Position numbers and translations under genes: made by a program. Below, one piece after another: positions 33,472-41,101 of a stretch of DNA of 41,101 nt. Numbering within the stretch: the first letter of the stretch is position 1; the number at the start of each line of letters is the position of its first letter. Below the pieces are notes generated by a model. That model saw nothing but the letters and a program-made list of their open reading frames with translations. It searched no databases and had not been told where the DNA came from. The DNA is from Magnetococcales bacterium. Lineage in GTDB: Bacteria; Pseudomonadota; Magnetococcia; Magnetococcales; UBA8363. Location of the stretch: contig JADGCN010000019.1 of NCBI GenBank assembly GCA_015228975.1, positions 1 through 41,101 on the forward strand. The letters run 5' to 3'.

Positions 33472-34539
33472 ATGGTCTCCTATATTTTCCGGCGTTTGCT
33501 CTTGATGATCCCCACCTTGTTCGGTGTCATGGCGGTGACGTTTCTGGTGATCCAGTTCGTCCCCGGGGGACCGGTCGAGCGCATGGTCACCCTGCTGGAA
33601 AAGGGGCATGGCCCGGGTGGGGGGGGTGAAGTGGCTTCGGGGCGCACCTCGGTCACCGGCAGCTATCGCGGGGCGCAAGGTTTGGATCCAGAGCAGGTGG
33701 AGCAATTGCGCCGCCTTTACGGATTTGACAAGCCCCCCGTGGAACGTTTCCTGATCATGATGTGGAATTATTTACGTTTTGATTTTGGCGATTCTTACTA
33801 TTACCATCGTTCCGTGGTGGATCTGGTCGTGGAAAAACTGCCCGTTTCCATCTCCCTGGGGCTGTGGAACTTTTTTTTGACCTATTTGATCAGCATCCCC
33901 CTGGGGATCAAAAAGGCGATTCGCCACCAGAGCCGGTTTGATTCGTGGACCTCCACGGTCATTTTGGCGGGTTATTCCATTCCCGGATTCGTTTTGGGCA
34001 TCCTGTTGATCGTCTTGTTTGGCGGCGGCAGCTTTTGGAGCCTTTTCCCCCTGCGCGGACTGCACTCCGATCATTGGCAGGAACTTTCCATGATGGGCAA
34101 AGCCCTCGATTATCTGTGGCACATGGTATTGCCGGTTACCGCATCGGTGATTGGTTCGTTTGCCGTCATGACCATGTTGACCAAAAACAGTTTTTTGGAG
34201 GAAATTTCCAAAAATTATGTACAGACGGCCCGTGCCAAGGGGTTGACGGAAAATGCCGTACTCTACCGGCATGTTTTCCGCAATGCCATGATCCCCCTGG
34301 TCACCGGCTTTCCCGGCTCTTTTGTAGCGGCTTTCTTCAGTGGCAGTTTACTGCTGGAAACTATTTTCACCTTGGACGGCTTGGGACTTCTTGGTTATGA
34401 ATCGGTGATCAACCGCGATTATCCCGTGGTCATGGCCACCCTGTATTTTTTTACCCTGTTGGGACTTTTGACCAAGCTATTGACCGATACCACCTACGTA
34501 TTGGTTGACCCACGTATTACCTTTGATAAGGCACAATAA
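33472..34539 (+). CDS. yejB: YejB-like ABC transporter permease
   Basis: A 355-residue inner-membrane permease of the binding-protein-dependent type. It starts MVSYIFRRLLLMIPTLFGVM, has a periplasmic insert (residues 35-95) typical of YejB, and carries the EAA loop YVQTARAKGLTENAVLYRHVFRNA near 244-267 that docks the ATPase. It ends with DPRITF as in family members. The partner permease YejE and the ATPase YejF, which normally follow, are absent here. The next gene encodes CheV instead. Confidence 0.94.
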   Translation: MVSYIFRRLLLMIPTLFGVMAVTFLVIQFVPGGPVERMVTLLEKGHGPGGGGEVASGRTSVTGSYRGAQGLDPEQVEQLRRLYGFDKPPVERFLIMMWNYLRFDFGDSYYYHRSVVDLVVEKLPVSISLGLWNFFLTYLISIPLGIKKAIRHQSRFDSWTSTVILAGYSIPGFVLGILLIVLFGGGSFWSLFPLRGLHSDHWQELSMMGKALDYLWHMVLPVTASVIGSFAVMTMLTKNSFLEEISKNYVQTARAKGLTENAVLYRHVFRNAMIPLVTGFPGSFVAAFFSGSLLLETIFTLDGLGLLGYESVINRDYPVVMATLYFFTLLGLLTKLLTDTTYVLVDPRITFDKAQ

Positions 34540-34557
34540 CATTTGAAAGGAATGTTT

Positions 34558-35496
34558 ATGGAAAACGTAATGGATGAAATTTCCCAAAGGGCCAATCTCG
34601 CCTACACCAATCAAATGGAGATGTTGACGTTCTTTTTGACGGACAAGCAACAGTATGGCATTAACGTATTTAAAATCATTGAGGTTCTAGAAACGCCCAA
34701 GGAAGTGACGCAAATTCCGCAAACCAATGGGGCCATCATCGGTGCCATTGATTTTCGCGGCAAGGTGGTCACGGTCATTGACCTGGGCATCGCACTGGGC
34801 ATGCCCCCCGTCAATTTCGCCCACGAACTCAGCTACATCATCGTATGCGAATACAGCGGCATGATCCAAGGCCTGCTTGTCGCCCAGCCCAACAAATTGA
34901 TCACCCGGAGTTGGCAGGAGATCAAAAGCCCGGGCAGCACCTTTCAGGAATCGGCCTATCTGACCGCCCTAACCTATGAAAAAAATGGCGATTCCATTCA
35001 AATATTGGATATCGAGAAAATATTGGGTGAGATCATCGGTGCCGACGATGTCATCGCCGACGAATTGCTGGAAAAGGGTCGGCAGGTGGACATCTCCAGC
35101 TTCAAGATTTTGCTGGCCGATGATTCCCGGGCGGCACGCGATCAGATCGAAAAAACTCTGAGCCAATTGGGTGCCCCCTTTGATGCCTTCGAGTCCGCCA
35201 CCAAAGCGTTTGAACACATCATGAAAATCTACGAGGCCCAGGAGTCGCCCCCGTATGGTCTCATCATATCGGACATTGAAATGCCGGGAATGGATGGATT
35301 CACCTTTACCAGGACGCTGAAAAAACAGACCGATCCACGTTTGACCAAGATACCCATCGCCTTGCACAGTTCCATGAGCAACGAATCCAACCGCCTGAAG
35401 GCCATGGAAATGGGTGCCGACGATTTCATTCCCAAATACCAGGCCAATTCCATTGCCAATTTGGTCCTGAAATGGTTTGCCAAGGCCTCGGAATGA
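34558..35496 (+). CDS. cheV: CheV chemotaxis coupling protein (CheW-REC)
   Basis: A 312-residue protein. The CheW-like domain (20-165) contains FFLTDKQQYGINVFKIIEVL and GAIDFRGKVVTVIDLG. The receiver domain (183-310) has the acidic pair DD at 188-189, phospho-acceptor D239 (IISDIEMPGMDGF) and the switch segment IALHSSMS, with Lys in FIPKYQ. CheV couples chemoreceptors to the CheA kinase and tunes it by its own phosphorylation. ATG 34558 has AAGGA 6 nt upstream; a TTG and an ATG lie slightly earlier. No other che gene is present in the window. Confidence 0.95.
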   Translation: MENVMDEISQRANLAYTNQMEMLTFFLTDKQQYGINVFKIIEVLETPKEVTQIPQTNGAIIGAIDFRGKVVTVIDLGIALGMPPVNFAHELSYIIVCEYSGMIQGLLVAQPNKLITRSWQEIKSPGSTFQESAYLTALTYEKNGDSIQILDIEKILGEIIGADDVIADELLEKGRQVDISSFKILLADDSRAARDQIEKTLSQLGAPFDAFESATKAFEHIMKIYEAQESPPYGLIISDIEMPGMDGFTFTRTLKKQTDPRLTKIPIALHSSMSNESNRLKAMEMGADDFIPKYQANSIANLVLKWFAKASE

Positions 35497-35506
35497 GGGC
35501 CACCGG

Positions 35507-38500
35507 TCACCCCTCCCAGGGCCAATCGAGCCAGGCATCCATCAAGGGGAAATAGAGTCCCAGATGGATCGGTCGCTGTTCCAGGGCCTGGACCAATTGG
35601 GCGTACAGGTGTAATTGCTGCTGATAGCGTGCTTTTTCGTTGGCCAAAAAGCCGTCTCTGTCGCCCCCTTCGTGCTGGCTGGTCTTGTAGTCGCAAATCC
35701 AGCGAATGTTGTTGTCATCGACAAAGGAGCGATCGATGATGACAGTCACCACCCTGTGGTTGACCATGCCGGAGAGCCGCCATTCGGCATGGGCTTCCTG
35801 GTGCCGCCCATCCAGCAGCCAGCGCCCCCTGGGGGAATCCAAAACATGGGTCAACCCCCGGATCACTTGGTTGACGGCATCGTCAAGGGCGCTCTGCGGC
35901 AATCCCAACTCTTCCAGGTGACGCCGAAAGCGTAGCCGCTCCTCAAGTATGCGTTGCACCGACCAGGATTCAATTCCTTGGAGTGCCATGACCGCCAAGA
36001 AACGATGGATCACCGTACCCACCAAACGCGCTTGGTTGCCCACCCAGTCAAACAGGATGGATTCCTGCGGCGGCAAATCGTCCGGGAATGCTACCCGTGT
36101 CCAGGTGGGAGGCGGTGGCAGTTGCCATTGCGGCACGAGACGCACGGGGGGGGGGATGGGACTTGCCATCGTTTCTTCTTCCCCGGTCTTGGCGTCATTG
36201 ACCGCGAACGTATCGGCCAACGATTGCCACAAAACGGACAAAAACGATCCCGAAGCCGGCATTTTCATTTTTTCCTGAACCAGACCCAACAGGTGCAGGT
36301 GCTGTTTGGCGCGGGTCACGGCGACATACAACAATCGGCACACTTCATTGCGTGATTTTTCCTGCTCCATATCCCAGACAAAGCGATAGATTTCGTCTTC
36401 CGCATCGCCGTCCCAACGCCCGATCGGGGCCAGGAGTGGTGCCAGGGCCCCCTCAAGCGCGGGTGGTTCCATCCACAACAACAGCCGTTTGTCATCTGTT
36501 TTGGGTCGCCTGTCCAATCCGGGCATGATAACGCAATCAAATTCCAGCCCTTTCGCCTTATGGATGGTCATCACCACCAGGTTGGGATCGGCTTCGGCAT
36601 CGACACTGGCATAAAGACGCGCAACGTGTTCGGCCAATGTTTGCGTATCCAACGGGGCACCGTTGTTTTCCAGGGATTCCAGCAGCGAAAGAAAACTTTC
36701 CACATCCGTGAAAGATCCCATATCCGTCAATGTGGCGGCCCCCCCCAGGCGCCGCCACGTCCCTTCAATCCAGTTGCGCAGGGTCCCGGGACCGGGAAAT
36801 GCCGACCAGCGTCCACGTTCGTTTGCCGCATCATTAAAGATGGGCAGTACCCGTTCCAGAATGGTCTGCCCATCGCGTGACAACGATCCGAGCAGATCGG
36901 GATGGTTCAGGCACGCGATCACGGTTGCCCTGGGATTGAAATTGGCCACGGTGTTTAAATCAGCAAGAGACAAACCGCACCAGGGGGCACGCAGCACCGC
37001 GAGCCAGGCGATGCCATCACCGGGATGGATCAAGGCGCGTGTCAATGCCAACAAATCCTGAATGGCCGACAGCCGTCCCAGGGGATGCAATTCCACCGCC
37101 TGGTAGCGCAATCCTTTTTTTTGCAGATGGGGTAAGATGAATTCCAAGTGATTGCGGGTTCGGACCAGGATGCAGACACTCTGACCCCGTTGCCGGGCCT
37201 CTGCGGCGATGGCGACTGTCATTTGCGCCTCCTCATCGCGGGTGGTACACGCCTGGGGATGCACCAACGCAACACCTCCCCCCGTCAAAGCGGATTGCGA
37301 TGTTTTGAAAGGGACCGCACCCTTTTCCGGGCATGCCACCTGGGGAAAAGCGGCTTGCATGGTTTCGTTGACCCAGGTCACCAAACCGGGAAGGGAGCGA
37401 AAATTCACATCCAAAAACAGGGGATGCGTCATCACCGGGGCAATTCCTTGTTGCTGGACCATCAGGAAAAGTCCCACATCGGCCTCGCGAAACCGGTAGA
37501 TCGACTGCATGGGATCACCAACCAGGAATAAGGTTTGTCCCTCCTGGGGGGTCCAGCCGGCGACCAATCGTTGCAACAGTTCGTACTGCGCACGCGACGT
37601 ATCTTGAAATTCATCAACCAGGATATGGCGGATACGATGATCCAGGCGCAGTGCCAGATCCGTGGGATTGTCGCTGGAGCCCAGGGCTTGTATCGCCCGG
37701 CGTGCCACCTCCCCGTGATCGACGCTCTCCCGGGAGGCGAACTCCACCATCAACAAGCCAACGGCATTTTTGAGGAGGGTCAGCAAGGCTTGCAAAACGT
37801 CCCACTGTTCCCCTGAATAAAGAGAGGAGGGTAACAACCTGAGCTTATGGATGCCTTGTTGCAGGTTGGGTATTGCATCCAACTCCTCCACCAGTGCGGC
37901 CACCCTTTCCTTCATCGCGTTGAAAAGTTCTTTTTCCCCGGGTGTTTTCGCATGGGTTTTGGCTGGGAAACCGAGGCGCACATCCCATTTTTTGCGCCAG
38001 GTGCCCTCTTGGGTCAGGAGGGTGGTGGCCAATTCCCGCCACATGAGAATGTCGGCAACGGCACTCCCCGGGGGGGCGCTGCGCCCCACCCACGGTGAGC
38101 GCGTTTTCTGATTCGTGGAGACAATGGACTGGGAAAAGTCCATGATGGCGAGCAATTCCGGCCACCAGGAGGGGGGGATCCTCTCTTGAACCAGCCGCAG
38201 TTCCTTCTCGATCACGATTTGCAGAGTCTGGTTCAACCCTTCGCGTAACCCGGCATCGTCTCCCGGTATGACGTGGCGCAACCATTGATCCCGGCGTTCC
38301 AACAGATCCACCAGCATGGATTCAATCCGCGCCCAATCGTTGTCCAAATGGGCGAAAAGACGTTCCACAGCCTTTTTCCACGGCGGCGGCTCCCGGGCAA
38401 AAACATCCAGGGTCGCCCGGGCTGCTTGGCGATACCATTCTTTGGGATTTTCCGAGATGTCCGCCCGGCCCCCCAGTTCGGTCAACAGGGGTAATTGCCG

Positions 38501-38875
38501 GACGATAGCGTGACACAAGGCATCGATCGTCAGGATGCGTAATCGATTGGGATTGTCACGCAAGCGCCAGTTGCGCTGCCGATCCCGTTGCAACACCTTC
38601 CGAGCCAATTGTGCATTGTTCTCGGCAAACGCATCCTTGGGGTGTGGATCCTCGGCATGGGCCAGGGCTTGCAACACCCGATCCTTCATCTCCGCCGCCG
38701 CTTTTTTGGTGAAGGTGATGGCTACGACCTCTTCGGGATCATCCACCAAGCTCAGAAGCGCCAAAATCCTTTGCGTCAACAACCCCGTCTTGCCGGAACC
38801 CGCCGGGGCTTGCACGATAAAGGAACGGAACACATCCAAAGCGGTGGCGCGTGCCGCGGCATCACTCAAGGTCAT
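35507..38875 (-). CDS. addA: AddA/RecB-like UvrD-family helicase-nuclease
   Basis: A 1122-residue protein. Helicase motifs in order: I APAGSGKTGLLTQR (23-36), Ia ITFTKKAAAEMKDR, II HILVDEFQDTSRAQYELL, III LFLVGDPMQSIYRFREADVG, V VVMTIHKAKGLEFDCVIMPGL and VI CRLLYVAVTRAKQHLHLLG. A C-terminal PD-(D/E)XK nuclease has the ICDYKTS motif. Together these give an SF1 helicase-nuclease that processes double-strand breaks for RecA loading. The start at 38875 (MTLSDAAAR) has GAGG 9 nt upstream and overlaps the partner gene by 14 nt. The opposite gene (cheV) ends 10 nt away, convergently. Confidence 0.93.
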   Translation of the reverse strand: MTLSDAAARATALDVFRSFIVQAPAGSGKTGLLTQRILALLSLVDDPEEVVAITFTKKAAAEMKDRVLQALAHAEDPHPKDAFAENNAQLARKVLQRDRQRNWRLRDNPNRLRILTIDALCHAIVRQLPLLTELGGRADISENPKEWYRQAARATLDVFAREPPPWKKAVERLFAHLDNDWARIESMLVDLLERRDQWLRHVIPGDDAGLREGLNQTLQIVIEKELRLVQERIPPSWWPELLAIMDFSQSIVSTNQKTRSPWVGRSAPPGSAVADILMWRELATTLLTQEGTWRKKWDVRLGFPAKTHAKTPGEKELFNAMKERVAALVEELDAIPNLQQGIHKLRLLPSSLYSGEQWDVLQALLTLLKNAVGLLMVEFASRESVDHGEVARRAIQALGSSDNPTDLALRLDHRIRHILVDEFQDTSRAQYELLQRLVAGWTPQEGQTLFLVGDPMQSIYRFREADVGLFLMVQQQGIAPVMTHPLFLDVNFRSLPGLVTWVNETMQAAFPQVACPEKGAVPFKTSQSALTGGGVALVHPQACTTRDEEAQMTVAIAAEARQRGQSVCILVRTRNHLEFILPHLQKKGLRYQAVELHPLGRLSAIQDLLALTRALIHPGDGIAWLAVLRAPWCGLSLADLNTVANFNPRATVIACLNHPDLLGSLSRDGQTILERVLPIFNDAANERGRWSAFPGPGTLRNWIEGTWRRLGGAATLTDMGSFTDVESFLSLLESLENNGAPLDTQTLAEHVARLYASVDAEADPNLVVMTIHKAKGLEFDCVIMPGLDRRPKTDDKRLLLWMEPPALEGALAPLLAPIGRWDGDAEDEIYRFVWDMEQEKSRNEVCRLLYVAVTRAKQHLHLLGLVQEKMKMPASGSFLSVLWQSLADTFAVNDAKTGEEETMASPIPPPVRLVPQWQLPPPPTWTRVAFPDDLPPQESILFDWVGNQARLVGTVIHRFLAVMALQGIESWSVQRILEERLRFRRHLEELGLPQSALDDAVNQVIRGLTHVLDSPRGRWLLDGRHQEAHAEWRLSGMVNHRVVTVIIDRSFVDDNNIRWICDYKTSQHEGGDRDGFLANEKARYQQQLHLYAQLVQALEQRPIHLGLYFPLMDAWLDWPWEG

Positions 38876-41101
38876 CGCGGGCATCCTCAAGTTTGGTATC
38901 GATGCGACACAACGGGTGTAAATCACAGCGTTTGCACGCACCGGGAAGGGGGGAAACCGATGCCTTCCCCTGAACGAATTCCCGGGCCAGGGTTGCGACC
39001 ACCGCATGCCAATGTTTGGTCAACTCGGAAAATGCCGGTGGTTGCAAATCGTCCAGATCTTTGGGCTTCCAGGAGACCCCTGGCAACAGGCCCGGGGTTT
39101 CCGCGAGGCCGGCAAACTGTTTGATGGTGGCAGACAATTGCCCATAGACCAAGGCGGCGGTTTTTTGTTGGACAGCCAGGGCATAGATCGGCATTTGCGG
39201 ATCCCTGGGGCGAATACCGAACCAATCCCCGACGCGAACGGCCCCTGTTTTATAGTCAATGATCACCAGCGCGTCATCCTCCAGTCCATCGATGCGATCC
39301 ATGCGGTAACTCAGTTCCAAATTTTCACACTTCCAAAATCCCTCCTTCTCCACCTCCTTCACGGTGAAATTTCTTTCCCGACGCTCTTCAATCCGCATCC
39401 ATTGGGTCACAAGATGTATCTGCCGCTTTTTTTCCCAAACCACAAATTCTTCTGGAAATTTTTTCAAGAATCCGACTGAGGCGGGATCCAGGATGAGGTC
39501 ACACGCCTTGGTTACCGCGGCCTCGCGCTTTTCATCGGTCAACTGTTGTTGCCAATCCGCCAAGGAAAATCCCGGGGCCAGGAGTTCTGCCAACACACGA
39601 TGGGTGAGTTGTCCGCGCTCGCTTGGTGACAAGCCGCTCTGGTTGACGGGCATGGAGTTGGCGTGCAATCGGAAGCGGGCAAAGGCCTGAAACGGACATA
39701 ACGATTGCGCTTTGATGACCCCGGTGGGATACGTTTTCCCCGGGCTCGGGGAGAGCGGCGGCGGGGTGTCATCGCTGATGGTTTCAAGCTGGCGATGGCG
39801 CCAAACCTCATAGGAGAAATCGCTGTTTTTCAAAGGAGGCGGCACCATTTCCGGCAGTTGTCCCACGAGGGGACTGACACGCAGCGCCCGGTCGCCATCC
39901 CGCCCGGGATAGCTCACCACAACCTCGGGGGCGGCTGTCAACAAACTTGCGGTGATGCGTGTGGCGAATTCGTACTCGCGTTCGCTGGAGGAGCGGGGCA
40001 TTCCCAGGCGTTTTTGCAGCCCCCGGGGCAAAAACGGATTGGCCTTGGGCTGTGGCGGCCACTCTTCGTCCGACAACCCCATGATCCACAATGCGGCGAA
40101 GGTTTCCCCCCCCGCCTCCAGGGAACCCAACAGTTGCACCGGTGCTTCCCGTCCACCCTCCGGTTGGTAGAGGGTTTCACCGGCGCCATGTTCCAGGATG
40201 GCCAATGCCTGATCGTAATCCAGAGCGGGTTCCATCGCTTCCAGGGACGATAAGTCAAAGAGCAGGCCATTCCAGGCTTGCACCAGGGGATACTCGCCCG
40301 TTGACGATTCTTTCGCGGCCCCCGGCCAGCCGATCTTTGTCAAAATAGCCGCGAATCGTTTGGCCCATGCCGCTGGGGAAACCATTTCTTTTGTTACCAG
40401 TTCCCCTTCTTGCAAAACGGATAACAGTGTTGCCAGGCGGGGGGGGGAATCCTTTGATTCACAGAGCGCATGCAATTCCCGCAGGGTCATTTTTTGCCAA
40501 CCTTGTGCCCGCCACAGGATATCCCATCCGGCGCGCAAGTGATGTTCGGCAACGCCCCCCAGGCAATAGGGGCTGAGTAACAAGCGGCTGAGTGTGGTTG
40601 GCGTACAAAACCCATCCCGGTACACGTGCAGGAAAAACAGGGCATCCGCGATCACCGGCATCTCCCGTAACGGAAAACCCATGGACAGGTTGAACAGGGG
40701 GGATTCCGGCAAGGCGTGCCATTCCCGGGCCCCTGGATAAAACACCTGGGTAAAAATACGGATGATGGCATTGCGCCATTGCCCCAGAGCGGGATGAATG
40801 ATGGCTATGCTGCCGGGATCGTGAATGATGGGATTTCGATCCTGAGCCAGACGCGAATCCAGGCAATCCTTGGCCCAATGGGCGGCACTCCGCATCTCCT
40901 CCTCATGATCGGGCAACTTCCGTAGAGAGGGGGATGCCTGGAAGGATTCCGGGACATACAGCATGATTTCCGTCCCTTGTTTTTCCATACTGGCGAAAAG
41001 GTGCGCCAAGGCGGGGGACCAGGTGTCGAAGCCCGCCAGGACAATCCCGGGGGGGCGGGCGACGAGATGTCCATTGCGGTGCAAAAAACCGGGAAGTTCC
41101 A
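38862..41101 (-). CDS. addB: AddB-like PD-(D/E)XK nuclease subunit (partial, runs off the window)
   Basis: At least 746 residues, open to the window edge; the true start lies beyond 41101. The visible part has an inactivated-helicase-like body (LGSLEAGGETFAALWIMGLS, PQPKANPFLPRGLQKRLGMP), then AQSLCPFQAFARFRL, the nuclease motif LVIIDYKTGAV and the Cys cluster CKRCDLHPLC near the end. The Cys in SLCPF plus the three C-terminal Cys would bind the iron-sulfur staple typical of AddB/RecB-type nucleases. It belongs to the AddB-like 'probable DNA repair protein' group paired with UvrD-type helicases. It overlaps the helicase gene, so the two are co-translated. Confidence 0.88.
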   Translation of the reverse strand, partial: ELPGFLHRNGHLVARPPGIVLAGFDTWSPALAHLFASMEKQGTEIMLYVPESFQASPSLRKLPDHEEEMRSAAHWAKDCLDSRLAQDRNPIIHDPGSIAIIHPALGQWRNAIIRIFTQVFYPGAREWHALPESPLFNLSMGFPLREMPVIADALFFLHVYRDGFCTPTTLSRLLLSPYCLGGVAEHHLRAGWDILWRAQGWQKMTLRELHALCESKDSPPRLATLLSVLQEGELVTKEMVSPAAWAKRFAAILTKIGWPGAAKESSTGEYPLVQAWNGLLFDLSSLEAMEPALDYDQALAILEHGAGETLYQPEGGREAPVQLLGSLEAGGETFAALWIMGLSDEEWPPQPKANPFLPRGLQKRLGMPRSSSEREYEFATRITASLLTAAPEVVVSYPGRDGDRALRVSPLVGQLPEMVPPPLKNSDFSYEVWRHRQLETISDDTPPPLSPSPGKTYPTGVIKAQSLCPFQAFARFRLHANSMPVNQSGLSPSERGQLTHRVLAELLAPGFSLADWQQQLTDEKREAAVTKACDLILDPASVGFLKKFPEEFVVWEKKRQIHLVTQWMRIEERRERNFTVKEVEKEGFWKCENLELSYRMDRIDGLEDDALVIIDYKTGAVRVGDWFGIRPRDPQMPIYALAVQQKTAALVYGQLSATIKQFAGLAETPGLLPGVSWKPKDLDDLQPPAFSELTKHWHAVVATLAREFVQGKASVSPLPGACKRCDLHPLCRIDTKLEDARDDLE

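Noticed and set aside
1-41101. CRISPR array, tRNA or rRNA genes, magnetosome (mam/mms) genes
   Set aside because: No regularly spaced repeats with unique spacers, no tRNA- or rRNA-like segments and no mam-type proteins were found on reading both strands.

Overview
The window looks like chromosomal DNA of a free-living, Gram-negative proteobacterium. It has a moderately high GC content, dense operons with 4-14 nt overlaps, strong Shine-Dalgarno sites, lipoproteins, multiheme cytochromes, a sigma-54 activator and CheV. The divergent FeoB type, the multiheme cytochromes and the Rpn nuclease with GMQRG repeats fit a magnetotactic or Magnetococcia-like lineage. That placement is only an inference: no magnetosome (mam/mms) gene, rRNA or other phylogenetic marker is present.

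Layout. Positions 1-688 are gene-poor and hold only short relics. Positions 689-10812 form one uninterrupted operon of the MoxR/Bat (Batl, aerotolerance) type: MoxR AAA+ ATPase, DUF58 protein, DUF4381-like membrane protein, BatA (VWA), a very large BatB-TPR-coiled-coil fusion, BatD and a BatE-like TPR/SH3 protein. Next come an Rpn-family nuclease with an in-frame 12-bp repeat (10846-11829) and an Hsp20 chaperone with a clear terminator (12000-12517). Positions 12600-13400 are a graveyard on the minus strand: an IS3-type transposase fragment with a mutated catalytic Asp, a frameshifted membrane-anchored restriction-endonuclease-like N-terminus, and the tail of a type I restriction HsdS. Just upstream of it on the same strand is an intact two-gene ATPase/DUF4276 module (13470-15427), a candidate defence system.

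Positions 15642-19393 (minus strand) encode a membrane electron-transfer complex: heptaheme cytochrome c, cytochrome b and octaheme cytochrome c, 15 CxxCH motifs in all. Its upstream region carries a good sigma-54 (-24/-12) promoter and upstream palindromes. A sigma-54-dependent response regulator (REC-PAS-AAA-Fis) is divergently encoded at 19810-21510. Directly after that regulator lie four exported low-complexity proteins (21587-24221: Pro-rich lipoprotein, small secreted protein, Met/Gln-repeat protein, SPOR-domain protein). None has a recognised function apart from the SPOR domain. The regulator, cytochrome complex and exported proteins may form one system and are the best candidate for undescribed biology here.

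Positions 24272-28792 hold single genes: a small hypothetical, a STAS anti-anti-sigma factor, a FIST sensor-domain protein, an OmpA/TSP3 lipoprotein, a two-CW cysteine-rich protein and a YgjP-like metallopeptidase. Positions 28905-31584 encode a divergent FeoB iron transporter with a DtxR-family regulator. These are followed by YejA and YejB (peptide/microcin-type ABC importer without its YejE/YejF partners) and CheV. The right end (35507-41101, minus strand) encodes an AddAB/RecB-like recombination helicase-nuclease pair. Its nuclease subunit runs off the window.
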